From Lepas anatifera (taxonomy: Eukaryota > Arthropoda > Thecostraca > Lepadidae), in the NCBI GenBank assembly GCA_034440635.1, contig JAOTON010001253.1, positions 868,001 to 932,000 of the forward strand: DNA of 64,000 bases. The letters run 5' to 3'. Below, piece after piece: positions 24,101 through 35,567 of the stretch (position 1 is the stretch's first letter; each line of letters starts with the position of its first letter). A model generated the notes under the pieces. It did not search any database, was not told where the DNA came from, and saw only the letters and a list, made by a program, of their open reading frames with translations. A program made the translations under genes and the position numbers.

Positions 24101-25698
24101 CAGATACCAGTGTGGTGGGACAGTGGCTCACTGGTGGTGGTGATCGGGCGATCACCGACAGCCGTGCGGGTGTGAGTGTTAACATCGGCACTAGGCCGAG
24201 CATCGGTGTCCGTGGGAAAGGTCTCGAGAGCGGTAGCGGTGAGCGTGCTCCATTTGGTGGCCGTAGGGATGGTCTCGAGAGCGGTAGTGGTGAGCGTGCT
24301 CCATTTGGTGGCCGTAGGGATGGTCTCGAGAGCGGTAGCGGTGAGCGTGCTCCATTTGGTGGCCGTAGGGATGGTCTCGAGAGCGGTAGCGGTGAGCGTG
24401 CTCCATTTGGTGGCCGTAGGGATGGTCTCGAGAGCGGTAGCGGTGAGCGTGCTCCATTTGGTGGCCGTAGGGATGGTCTCGAGAGCGGTAGTGGTGAGCG
24501 TACTCCATTTGGTGGCCGTAGGGATGGTCTCGAGAGCGGTAGCGGTGAGCGTGCTCCATTTGGTGGCCGTAGGGATGGTCTCGAGAGCGGTAGTGGTGAG
24601 CGTGCTCCATTTGGTGGCCGTAGGGATGGTCTCAAGAGCGGTAGCGGTGAGCGTGCTCCATTTGGTGGCCGTAGGGATGGTCTCGAGAGCGGTAGCGGTG
24701 AGCGTGCTCCATTTGGTGGCCGTAGGGATGGTCTCGAGAGCGGTAGCGGTGAGCGTGCTCCATTTGGTGGCCGTAGGGATGGTCTCGAGAGCGGTAGTGG
24801 TGAGCGTGCTCCATTTGGTGGCCGTAGGGATGGTCTCGAGAGCGGTAGCGGTGAGCGTGCTCCATTTGGTGGCCGTAGGGATGGTCTCGAGAGCGGTAGT
24901 GGTGAGCGTGCTCCATTTGGTGGCCGTAGGGATGGTCTCAAGAGCGGTAGCGGTGAGCGTGCTCCATTTGGTGGCCGTGGGGATGGTCTCGAGAGCGGTA
25001 GCGGTGAGCGTGCTCCATTTGGTTGCCGTAGGGATGGTCTCGAGAGCGGTAGTGGTGAGCGTGCTCCATTTGGTGGCCGTAGGGATGGTCTCAAGAGCGG
25101 TAGCGGTGAGCGTGCTCCATTTGGTGGCCGTAGGGATGGTCTCGAGAGCGGTAGCGGTGAGCGTGCTCCATTTGGTGGCCGTAGGGATGGTCTCGAGAGC
25201 GGTAGCGGTGAGCGTGCTCCATTTGGTGGCCGTAGGGATGGTCTCGAGAGCGGTAGTGGTGAGCGTGCTCCATTTGGTGGCCGTAGGGATGGTCTCGAGA
25301 GCGGTAGCGGTGAGCGTGCTCCATTTGGTGGCCGTAGGGATGGTCTCGAGAGCGGTAGTGGTGAGCGTGCTCCATTTGGTGGCCGTAGGGATGGTCTCGA
25401 GAGCGGTAGTGGTGAGCGTGCTCCATTTGGTGGCCGTAGGGATGGTCTCGAGAGCGGTAGCGGTGAGCGTGCTCCATTTGGTGGCCGTAGGGATGGTCTC
25501 GAGAGCGGTAGTGGTGAGCGTGCTCCATTTGGTGGCCGTAGGGATGGTCTCGAGAGCGGTAGTGGTGAGCGTGCTCCATTTGGTGGCCGTAGGGATGGTC
25601 TCGAGAGCGGTAGCGGTGAGCGTGCTCCATTTGGTGGCCGTAGGGATGGTCTCGAGAGCGGTAGTGGTGAGCGTGCTCCATTTGGTGTCCGTAGGGAC
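21115..25698 (+). CDS. Gypsy pol: protease, reverse transcriptase, RNase H, integrase, repeat-rich tail
   Basis: The open frame runs on into the hAT-like insert and stops artificially at 25860. Residues counted from the Met at 21115, although translation really begins in gag: protease DTGS at 35-38; reverse transcriptase with LDLKNAYQQMPL, LRLPQG and the catalytic FLDD at 313-316; RNase H with ITDASG (Asp 462); integrase zinc finger with H..H around 686 and C719/C722; integrase core Asp 750, Asp 804, Glu 840 (D-x53-D-x35-E); then a GPY/F-type module (QTGPVSYEV). All catalytic residues are present. From about residue 1036 the protein becomes 29 copies of a 17-residue repeat, GLESGSGERAPFGGRRD. 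The true C-terminus is at 35568-36032. It makes element cDNA and inserts it in the nucleus. Confidence 0.93.
24220..25698 (+). repeat. 29 tandem copies of a 51-bp coding repeat
   Basis: Exactly 29 units of 51 bp, each starting GGTCTCGAGAGCGGTAGYGG and ending CGTAGGGAT. Copies differ only by a few recurring substitutions (C/T in GGTAGYGG, GAG/AAG, GTCC for GGCC). Because 51 is a multiple of three, other frames and the opposite strand also stay open; those are not genes. The last unit ends in GTAGGGAC, the hAT-like target duplication. Confidence 0.97.
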
Positions 25699-25924
25699 CA
25701 GGGACGGCGGATTCCAGGGTGCAAGTGGTGCAGTTGCACCACTCGATTTTTTCAAGTGGTGCAAAAGTATCTTTTGCACCACTTGTTTTGGCTTTGTCCA
25801 GGAGGCGCCCCCCCAGGCCTCAGCCGGCGCCCCCGGCCGGTCAGAGAAAATCAAGCCTAATTACCGCCTACCTGAAGAGGTAGGATCCTCTGTGAAAAAG
25901 ACATTTTCATACATGAATGACGCA

Positions 25925-27205
25925 CCTTGACATCAAAACTGCGCCCTGGAAAGCAAAAGGCGCCCCCCTTGAGTAAAGGCGCCCCTCTGGATAGCATAGG
26001 CGCCCTTGAAAAGCGTAGGCGCCTCCTGGACAGCTGAGGCGCCTCCGAAGAAGAGAAACGGCGCCCCTAGATATCACATGCGCCCCCTGGTTAGCACAGG
26101 CACCCCTTGACAGCAAAAGGCGCCCCCCCGCAGAGAAAAGGCGCCCCCTGGACAACATAGGCGCCCTTTGATGAGAAAGGCGCCCCCTGGAGAGATAAGA
26201 GAGAAACACCCCCCTCCCGAGAACAACGGCGGCAGGGACGGCGGATTCCGCAGGACAGGGTGTGCAGTTGCACACCTTGAAAAATGATGGTGTACAATAG
26301 TATATTTTTGCACACCTGGTTTTGACCTCGTACGGGGAGGCCCTCGCGGATTTGGGTGGCACCGCCGGATTTTGCCGGCGCCCCCGGCCGGTCAAGAGAA
26401 AATCAGACACATCGCCTGTCTGAAGGGGTAGTACCCTCTGTGTAAAATAAAATACACTTTCAAATATGAATGGCGCCCCCTAACATCAAAGCTGCACCCT
26501 GGACAGCAAAAGGTGCCCACCTCCTTGAGTAAAAGCGCCCCTCTGGATAGCAAAGGCGACCTCTAGACAGCAGAGGCGCCCCTGGACAGAAAAAGGCACC
26601 CCCAATTGAGGAGTAACGACGCCCCTGAATAGCATAGGCGCCCTCTGGTTAGCACAGGCACTCCTGTACACTAAGAGGCGCCCCCTCCCCCATAGAGCAA
26701 AGGCACCCCTCTGGATATCATAAGCTCCCTTTAATAGCAATTGCGCTCCCTGGACAGCAGGGGCGCCCTCTGGATAGGATAGGCGCCTCCAAAACAGCAA
26801 ATACGCCCTTTCATACCAAAAGCGCCCCATGGACAGAACACACCCTCTGGATAGCATAGGCACCCCTGGACGACAGAGACGCCCCTAAAGAAGAGCAACG
26901 GCACCCCGGGATAGCATATGCGCCCCTGGTTAGCACAGGCACCCCTGGACAGCAAAAGGCGGCCCCCGCCCCCTGAGTAAAGGATCCGGGTCTCTGGATA
27001 GCATAGGTGCCCCTGGATAGCGCAGGCGCCTCCTGGACAGCAGAGACGCCTCCGAAGAAGATCAACGGCGCCCCTTGATATCATATGCACCCCCTGGTTA
27101 GCACAGGCATCCCTGGATAGCAAAAGGCGCCCCCCCGAGAGCAAAGGCGCCCCCTCTGGAAAGAATAAGCACCCATGGATAGAAAAGGCGCCCCCTGGAA
27201 AGGAC
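25925..27205. repeat. Subterminal array of ~20-22-bp 'gcgcccc' repeats, hAT-like copy 1
   Basis: Dozens of degenerate units like AAAGGCGCCCCTGGATAGCA. The element end itself is duplicated inside: CAGGGACGGCGGATTCC recurs at 26233, followed by a similar dyad of gtgtgcagttgcacac type and a second array. Three reverse-oriented units sit next to the right end (about 35455-35520), so both termini carry the motif. Likely transposase-binding sites by analogy with hAT subterminal repeats. Confidence 0.8.
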
Positions 27206-29479
27206 AGCAGAACATTTTTTAAGGAAAATTCAGTGGAGGGGGAGGGCGGTGGAGATTTTCTTGTGCTGGCCATTATAATGTCTTCGGGGGATCAAACCCC
27301 CATTTGGAGGTGGGCGTTAATAAAATTTAGACGTGCTAGTGTTAAAAAATGTCTCCTAATTTTTGTTATTCCATATTCTAAAGATTAGAGATGCTGCCCA
27401 GGACTGCGGGTTTTTTTTTCAACGGAAAAAGGCCAAACCGGGTTTGTGAAAAGGTCAAAAGGTTCAAATTGTATTTGCACTAAAAAATCTTGTTTTTTAT
27501 AAATTTCGTCCAAGTTCTTCCCAGTACGGCTGTTGGAGTCTGAGTCTCATTTAAGTCCTCAAGGGACTTGTCACGGAGACCCTGACCCCACCACCCGAAC
27601 GAGTAACGCCCACAATGAAGGGTTGATTTAGAAGCCAAAGTTTAACCTCCCACAAAGCACAGGGATGGCCGCCTCGCTCAGGTCACCCTCTCATCAGTCA
27701 GTTGCCAGCCGACCTACGTCGGGCAAACGATTGAGCGCCGGAGCGTCTCAGGGGAACCGATCTCAAGCCTGGACATGCACTGCCACTGCATGCTTCTCAG
27801 CAGGGGGCCGGAGCCCGACGCTCTACCAACCGAGCAACCGGGGCGGCCAAATGGCCAAATAAATACCACAAAAGCCATATTTGAGGCTAAAACGAACCCT
27901 ACCGGGTGTCATAAACCCACAGAAAAAGGACAGAGCACTCTTGTATCATTGCAGTGAACAGTGCACTGTATAAAACTAAATGTTGATAATTTGATATTGA
28001 CTTGACGATATATTTTTAGCACACTGCCCATCTCATAAGAAGGCAGGAGTCCCCTTCCAATCCCGTGTGGCGACCCAATTATTTTATCCACATAACTAAA
28101 CAATTTGTTAGCATCATCAATTATCTTGGCCGCACCACTCCCCGCTAACATTTGATATCTTCCTGCTTTTCCTGTGAATTGTTTGCTCTTGAACAGTGAC
28201 GGATCCATAGGCAGATCCAAGATTGCCAATCGGAGGGGAGCACCTTCCCGGGGGCGCCAACCGGAGCAGGGGGCGCCACTTTTGACGGGAAAAACCTACC
28301 AGGTGGGCGTAAAATCCTATCGGTGAGCACCGATTTTCGCATCCTGGGGAGAGTGGGAAGCGCCACTTCAGGCGAGTGCCATCGACCTTTCAGGGGGGCG
28401 CCGTGACCATTTCAGGGGGCGCCCGGGATCGATCGGGGGCTGCATCTGCCCCTCCCCTTTGCCCCCTGGATCCGCGTATGGGCGGATCTAGAATTTTAGT
28501 GAGGTGGGGGGGGAAACGCGGAGCCTCAAAGTGGGCACTTTACCATCAACTTTTCACCCAAAGGGCGCCTATGGTATTCGGTTTTCGGTTGCCGTCATTT
28601 TGCTGGATCGTATTTTTAACAACGTCCTATCCCACCCTCTCCCAGCCATAACAGTTTGTACCAGCCAAGCAAGATGCCTATTTGGCGTGATATTTGAAAC
28701 AATGAATTGCTAAACAGTTCAGTCCACACTTTTTCGGCACCTCTTGAAAAATCTGTAACTACCACTAGGTCATGGAGAAATTCAAGATACTTGGGAAGAT
28801 GCAACAGCTGAACATAAAGGTATATATCTGAGGATTTTTTCTATTAGTGAAGAGGGTTTAAGTTTATTTTAATATCAAATATGATAAGCATCATTTTGCC
28901 TTTCCACGTGGCCAAGATTCGTAAGATAATGGTGAGAGGACATTGAAAATAATCGCAGCGAGTGTGAACCTGGCCTGTGCGCTGTCCAAGAAAATTACCT
29001 CAGCGGAAAAGCTTTAAGTTGTAGGAAACACAAACCGGACTTTAACCCACATTATTAATTGCTCCTAAAAAATAATGTTTGAACCAGATGGCAGACTCAA
29101 GGAGATATAAGGGAAGTTGAAACGTTAAGATAAACACAGAATGAAGTATGTGGGCATTTTCCATCGACCTTTATCTATATTCTCCAATTCATCAGCATGG
29201 GAGAATTGCTCTTGTGCGTGAAATTTCGGAGGTGTTAAGAGAATTTCGGTAGCCATGTGATTGAATGCTGAAATAGATCATGCCATAGGCATGTGTGATT
29301 TGTGACATAAATGGGCCCTACTAGAATAAAAAGAAAACAGTTTCAACGTGTCCAAGTACTCTCTTGATAAATTGATAACTTTTTCTTCGTTTATTGGCTG
29401 TAATTTGCGCGTTTAATGATCATGTGCAGTGTTCAGATCGAAGTGAAAAGACCATTCAGATTGATAAAACGAGTATATT

Positions 29480-30950
29480 TTGTCACTGACCATCCACTTA
29501 TACCATCAACCATCGCATTCAGGTCAAGTTCAGGACTCATTTAAGAGAAGAGGTGAGCGTGCACTGTGCATGCCCAAATCGAGACACAGCCGCCCTCCCG
29601 ATGGACAGACCGCGCAGAAATACGTCCTCGTCGCGTTTGATTTCGCGCACGCGTACGACATAGTGGACCACCACCTGCTACGCGTTCGCCTGCTGTAGAT
29701 GGGGCTGTCAAATTGCACGGTGGCCTGGATTTGGCAGTGACTCCGGGACCGAAGGGTCCAGGTGGAACTAAATGGTGTGCTTTCCAGTGAGCGCATTTTC
29801 CGAACTGGCCTGCCGTAAGGAAGTGTCTTATCGCCAGTTTTATTTTGTATGGGCGGCTCGGCTGGTAGACGCACTCTGCGCGGTTCCCGGATGCTCCCCT
29901 ACATGTACGCCGATGATACGGCGGCTCTCTGCACGGGCAACAACATCCAAGTCGCCAAGGACCGGGCGCAATAAAGCTGCTTCTGGCACCCTCATGAAGT
30001 GGACCCGACAGCACAAAATGGTGGTATCAGGAGCCAAGATCCAAGTACTGGTGATGTCCCAGTGGGCCAGAGACGCCGATCGCTTCAATTTTAAGGTCGA
30101 CGGGAAGTCTGTCACTGCTGGAGACACCCTACAGCTACTTGGCGTCACCATCGATCGGCTCCTCCATTTCGGTCCACACTGTAAGAGACTGTAGGAGAAG
30201 GTCCACCCCCGCATCTCCCACCTACGTCAACTGTCCGGCTGCAACTGGGGACTGCACGAACAGCACCTCCGAACCGTCGCTACTGGCTACGTGAGAGGAG
30301 CGATGGAGTAAGCGGCCGCAGCGTGGCTCCACGCCACACCGCCATTTCATGTCGAGCTGCTGGAACGCAAAATGAGAGCGTCGGCGCGTATCATCACAGG
30401 ATGCACCCACTCCACTCCCAGCCGAGTGAAGACTCCCCGCGTAGCGGCCAGAAGGAGGGTACTCGCGACCCGACTGCTGGTGAAATTCCATACCCTGCCG
30501 CCTGAAGACCCTCTGTGAAGACGAGCGGAGGCGACAGCGCCCTCTCGACTCTCCTCGGTGACCGGGTGGCGGCAGGTGGGCAAAGACATGTGGGATCAAG
30601 CAGGCATCTCCCTCCCCATCGAGTCTTTCCTTCCTCGACGTCTTCCACTGTGGGTATGAGGAGAGTGAGTCACATTTCAACTAGACGTGGGCCCACTGAC
30701 ATCAGGAGCGCCACCTGTCCGGAAGAAGCGAGTAGCTCTCCCCCACCTCGCTTCCCTGACTCAATGTGCCACATGGGTGTGGACCGACGGGTCAGTGCAC
30801 GGAGGGGTCACGAGCGGGGAGCTGGGTCTTCATCGAGTCACTAGACAGAGCCCAGCATGAGCTCAGGCGACCAGCAGGCTCGCTCTGCTCGAGTTTTCAG
30901 GCTGAGATGGTAGCCATCCAAACTGCCTGTGTCTTCCTACTGGACTAATC
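29480..30950 (+). pseudogene. Decayed non-LTR retrotransposon: reverse transcriptase and RNase H remnants
   Basis: Translated fragments in shifting frames read VAFDFAHAYDIVDHHLLRVR (a reverse transcriptase box with conserved Asp), then YMYADDTAALCTGNN with YADD at 29906-29917. These are followed by KMVVSGAKIQVLVMSQWARD and LLGVTIDRLLHFGPHC, a thumb-type region known from non-LTR elements. Near 30780-30940 there are traces of an RNase H-like segment (WTDGS, AEMVAIQTACVFLLD). Several frameshifts and stops make it dead. It is part of the hAT-like cargo because copy 2 has the same debris. Confidence 0.75.
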
Positions 30951-31549
30951 AGTGCACACAGAAGATCCAGTCATCTTCAGCATGGCCTGCCAAGGTGACG
31001 ACGCATTATAGAAATAAAATGGCTTCAATGTCTGCAGATAAGACAGCGAATCGGTAAAAATCGCAAACTTCCTCACCATCAGCTTAGACACTTGGTCCAA
31101 ACAGCAAAAAAAAAAATGGAGTACAGCTCTGAAGTAAAAATGGATGCTTCGTAAGGCAAACTAGAAAACTTCTCAACATCGTCACCAACAAATGCACGCC
31201 CTGTGCCATTGTCACTTTCTTTTGCAACCGTCTATATAGAAACAGACATGGTTTTCGAACGGCTCCGCAAGCAAGTTCATAAAATACTGGCGCGTCGGTT
31301 CAGGAGGCAAATTTTTGCTTTGTTGGCGTAGGTTGTGTTCGTGTTAACTGTCGAGATGAGCTATGGTTCAATAACAGCTGCTTCATGTGGTTCGACGAGA
31401 TTGCTGTCGATACCAGCCTGTGCCAGCCAGGCACAGACTCTCACTCCCTGGTGACGGGTTGCAAAACGCGAGCCACTGTCTATCTGACTGAGGTAGGCGT
31501 CGCCAAAAAAGATGTTTCGTATGTGGGGCGTGTTGGTGACTTATTTTTA

Positions 31550-31998
31550 AGGGAACGTGGCACCTTGGTAAAATCCTGGAATTTTGTGTAATTAGGCGTA
31601 CTTTTAGCCGAAAATAATGAAACCACTCATGATTTCTCTGAAAAATGTACAACAAGCTCAATGCTTTTATTTTTAAAATACTCCTCTAGAAAAATGAATA
31701 AATATCTGCCTCTGGATGATGTCATGATCTGGCAACCACTACCATACTCGAAACACTTCAAGGGCTCCGATTGGCTGATGCTCATCGTGATGTCAGCATA
31801 TGTCGTCACACCAGCAGCTCACAACAATGGCCGCCTGGCGAGTGGTACATGAGAGGTACATTTCGGGTAGGTTTTAGTTTTTTTCTACGGAAAAATCGAG
31901 TTCCAAGACAAATGATATATAGAGCACCTGGTTTTCCGATTTGCTTTACAACTTGGCTATCTCAGTTAAAATCACGTTCTAAAGGTGCCACATTCCTT
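31550..31998 (+). mobile_element. TTAA-type MITE, copy 2 (inside hAT-like copy 1)
   Basis: TTAA at 31547-31550 and 31999-32002 with GGGAACGTGGCACC and GGTGCCACATTCC ends. Copy 2 of the hAT-like element carries it at the same place, so it inserted before that element multiplied. Confidence 0.8.
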
Positions 31999-32329
31999 TT
32001 AATGGCTTAATGCAAAGCGAGTATCTTACTGCGCATTTGTAGCGGTATTTCACTAATTTCCACTAGCATGCTTATTATGGGTGAAGCTTGGAACGCTCCT
32101 GTTACTATTCTGATAGCGAGATGACGGACATATCGATAATCTTTTTCGCGGACTAAGGAGTGGCCTCATACGCAACCCCGGTCTGCGACCTGGGATAACC
32201 CCCACCGGCGCAGGAGAGCCGCATGACAATGTGCTGAAATCAACCATATTTAATTCTCAATGTATCTCTTCATAAGCCTGTAGGTGAGTGCCATCATTCT
32301 TTTCTTTGAAATAAATAGTAAATATCCCG

Positions 32330-32410
32330 CAGTCAACCCCGGATTCGACCCGCGCACCCCTCATCACGAGACAGGACCTCTAACCACTAGACCACTGCGC
32401 CACACTGTAC
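32330..32410 (-). repeat. tRNA-like SINE head inside hAT-like copy 1
   Basis: On the minus strand GTGGTCTAGTGGTTAGAGG (A-box-like) is followed about 30 bases on by GGGTCGAATCCGG (B-box-like), the internal RNA polymerase III promoter layout. The sequence continues past the tRNA-like part, as in a tRNA-derived SINE. Same in copy 2. Confidence 0.55.
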
Positions 32411-34109
32411 CGACTCCCACTAACCCTACACCTGTGACCCGTCAGGAGGTCACTGGCCGGTATCACGCAATCAAAACGATGCCGTGATCGTGGCGCCGGG
32501 TGTTGTGTTCGTACAGAAAAGGCATGGTATAAAGCTGCTTCTAGAAGACGAACCAAACATTAGATTCGCCTAGAATCACTTGTATCGGCGACCCAGGACC
32601 CTAAGCTAGCTTTATGCCAAATTGCATCCACTTCCATTCATTTTGAGGACTTGAAACCATGGTGAGAAGCAAACATGTTCCGAGAAATTTAGCTCCTTGA
32701 AATACCCTTTCGGACGAATTACTCGAAAGCCGTTGGAGATAAGTGGGTAGTGTAAATGAATTGAATGACTGCAATTAATTTTCTTATTCAGTCATGTCAA
32801 TTCTGAGCTTGTGAATGACATGTGCTCTGAACCGAAAAGCTGCAAATAAATGGTTTTCTACTAAAATTATATTTATACATATAAGACAATGAATTTTATT
32901 ATCACGATATCCATCTCCGAATATTATCAGGCGGAAGCAATGTTCTTTCATTATTTGAAATGAAAAGTGAAATCGGCGCATTTGATCGCGAGAGATTAAG
33001 ATTTAAATGAAATGAGCAAAAATGTAGTCCTCCGGCAAAATGGCAAAAACTAGGTCAAAATTTTACGTTTTCCACTGGAAACTATGCCTAAGCACAAGAA
33101 AATTGACGTAGCTGCCTCCACGTGGCTGTCTTTAAACTAACTGAAGCGTGCCTTCTGACATTTCGAGCTTACAAGTCGGCTGTCAAATTTCAATATCTTT
33201 TTGCTTGTACTAGAAATACTGCGTTTTGGCGTAATAAATATTGTCGGACCAGTTCGAACTTTTTTCTTAGGTGGCCTTGTTGCTTATTCAAAAGGAGGCA
33301 AATTTCAAGTTCGTCGCTTAAGAAATAAAAATGATAAACATGCAAAATTGAAAACATTTGTTCCAAAATTTCTCAAAAACTATTTTGAATTTAAATTCGG
33401 GGGCCTTAGTTTGGGCGTCTAGCGTAAAAGGGCAATCACCCTACACAATTGCAGAGCCCTGGTATCAACTGTCAGAACCGCCAAACGGCCAGAATAGAGC
33501 CTCTTGAGAAATCTCCATCCGCTTCGCTCCATGGATTTCGTCATGCGGCTCTGACACAGCCGTACTCGATCTTCGGACGAATAAGTGATCTATACAGCAT
33601 AAGAAGCTTTTAACGTAGCGTATAACAATGAGCGTATAACGTGCGCATAACGTATATATAGGCGATAAGCGTATAACGTGTATAGCATGAGAAACATTTC
33701 TCTATCTGCACGGTATCTCATCCTCGTCAACACCTTCAGTATTTTCAGCGTATCGAAACATTTTTTTGCGGAAATTTTTCAGGTGTGGCACATATGAAAG
33801 CTTATCGAGTGTGAGCCTGATAAATCCGGTTTCTGCTACAACGTCGCTCGGATTTCCGCGAATTTACGAAATCGGGTATTCAGTCTCAATGTCTATTATA
33901 AAAGTGCATGCACTATGTCTTTGAACTTGAAAATTTCAGTCCATTGCGTGTGATCCATTGCTGCAATATGTCAAGGCCAAGCTGCAGCCGCCTCTGCGCA
34001 GCTGCTGTAGTAGACACTGTCACACATATTGTGAAGTCTTCAACGAAAAACACGTGACGTATGTTTGCGGGAAGTGTCTGCAATATCATTGGTCATAACT
34101 GCAAACAAG

Positions 34110-35287
34110 ATTCAGATTCAGATTCAGATTTATTCAAACAAGATCCACTTCAAAGGGCTTTTCACTTGTCCACGTCAAACTGTAAATAAAGAGGAAAAAG
34201 GGATCACAACCTAAAATACACACATGCATGGCCATAAACATTCAATATCGATCGACACTTCACATCATTTGCCAACCAGAAATCGAGCGCACGTTCTTCC
34301 CTATTCAGCACCACGGCGTGTCAGCACCGCTCTCAGATCTTGTCGAAAGTGGGGTGCACCAGGTCGTATTCCTATTTGGTTGAGTATAGATACGCCTCTG
34401 TAACACAAACGGCGGCGACCGACCTCAGAGCGTATCGGCGGCAGAGTCCACGCGCTGGCATTGCGGGTGTCGTGGCTGTGCACCTCACTCCCCCGCAGTC
34501 CAAAAGTCTGTCTGATGTGTGCGGGTAGTCCCGTCACCACAGTTCGGTTCACAGCGGTAGCAGTGTGGTATTGGATTAGAAGTTCGGCAGTGAGCCAGCC
34601 AAGCTGCTTAACAGCATCCGAAACATGATCATGACGCCGGCGCCCGGTCACAACGCGCGCTGCGAAGTTGATAATTTTCTGTACCCGATGGATCTGGACT
34701 TTTCCACACGAGCCGTATATAGATAAACAGTAACGCACCATGGAGAAAACAAGTGCCTCGACGATAGTCTTGAGGGCAGCTCGCGGTATAACATGTCTGG
34801 CATGACTCAGTGCTAACAAAACTCCGGTACACTTACGCGATAAAACATCAATGTGTGATTGGTAATTTAGATGTCGATCGATGCTTAGGCCCAAGTTCTG
34901 AACAACTCTGGAGTCAGGTATCGTGGTGCCGCAAAAATTTAAAGAAATTGGGTGTATGTCACGCAGCATAGCTGGTGTACCAAGTACTAACATCTTTGTT
35001 TTTTTGGCGTTAAGTTTCATGCCGTTCTGACAAAACCACTGGTGCATGGAGCACAGAGCAGCCTGGATGCGGGTAACGACCTGCTGGATATTACCTTTCT
35101 TGCCGCTGACAAGAACCTGTGTGTCGTCAGCGTACTGCACGACTGTGACATCGCTGCCGACACACAAACTCAGGTCGTTAGCATACAGCATGTACATTAA
35201 ACATGATAATGATCCTCCCTGGAAAACACCAATGTTATTATCCCGAATTTTTGATTTGATACCACGCATCTGAACTTGCTGGGTGTG
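34110..35287 (-). mobile_element. 5'-truncated CR1-like LINE inside hAT-like copy 1
   Basis: Absent from hAT-like copy 2, which reads straight across (gcaaacaag-gctatgaat, about 55310-55325). On the minus strand the 3' end has AATAAA followed by three CTGAAT units, a microsatellite tail as in CR1-type elements. No clear target duplication, as is common for this group. The sequence begins inside the reverse transcriptase, so cDNA synthesis stopped early. Confidence 0.85.
34301..35269 (-). pseudogene. CR1-like reverse transcriptase, C-terminal half
   Basis: 322 codons from the first Met, with open sequence upstream to the truncation point. GVFQGGSLSCLMYMLYANDL is the PQGS..LLF.LY.ND box with changed residues. 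VVQYADDTQVLVSG holds the catalytic YADD, and KLNAKKTKMLVLG and NLGLSIDRHLNYQSHI belong to the following thumb. LINE reverse transcriptases copy their RNA at a nicked target. Palm boxes 1-3 and the endonuclease are missing, so this copy cannot move by itself, although its remaining frame is open. Confidence 0.88.
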
Positions 35288-35567
35288 GCTATGAATATCG
35301 CAGAATCCTGGGCTATGCTACTCTGTTGCTGATGCCAATCCGATACGACTGAGTTTACGCGAAATCTAAAATACCTATTTTTCGGAATATTAGAAATAAA
35401 CCACCCCAAGTGGCCTCGCACGCCGAGTCCAAAGAGTTTCTGCAGAACGCCATTGGATAGCAAAGGCGCCCCCAAGAGATGATGGCGCCCCCTGGGGAGG
35501 AAGGCGCCCCCTCCAGAAAATCTTGCACCACTTCTCGAAAATGGAATCCGCCGTCTCTGGTAGGGAC

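Larger units (their letters stand above)
25699..35559. mobile_element. Large hAT-like TIR element, copy 1 (9.86 kb)
   Basis: The left end reads CAGGGACGGCGGATTCCAGG. The right end, on the other strand, reads CAGAGACGGCGGATTCCA. The perfect octamer GTAGGGAC flanks both sides (25691-25698 and 35560-35567). Copy 2 at 47161-55589 is nearly identical but 1.43 kb shorter. The difference is the LINE at 34110-35287 plus about 249 bp at 29663-29911 that copy 2 has lost. 8-bp duplications and CAG(R)G ends are characteristic of hAT elements. No transposase frame was found in either copy, so the family looks non-autonomous and carries older TE debris as cargo. Confidence 0.88.

Noticed and set aside
23905..25854. 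Long minus-strand frames (up to 649 codons) and a second plus-strand frame (24176-25930)
   Set aside because: They are products of the 51-bp repeat, whose length is a multiple of three; no domain, and they overlap the real Gypsy pol frame.
25700..25860. C-terminal 54 residues of the Gypsy pol frame as part of the protein
   Set aside because: They are the hAT-like terminus read in frame; the original continuation is at 35568.
25925..27273. Minus-strand frames rich in GGAF/RGRLCYPG repeats (25907-27273, 47374-48760)
   Set aside because: Translations of the ~20-bp subterminal array; nothing suggests a protein.
27800..27850. tRNA gene on the minus strand (ggttgctcggttggtagagc; also near 49262-49312)
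   Set aside because: A-box-like half only; no B box of the GGTTCGANTCC type follows at the right distance.
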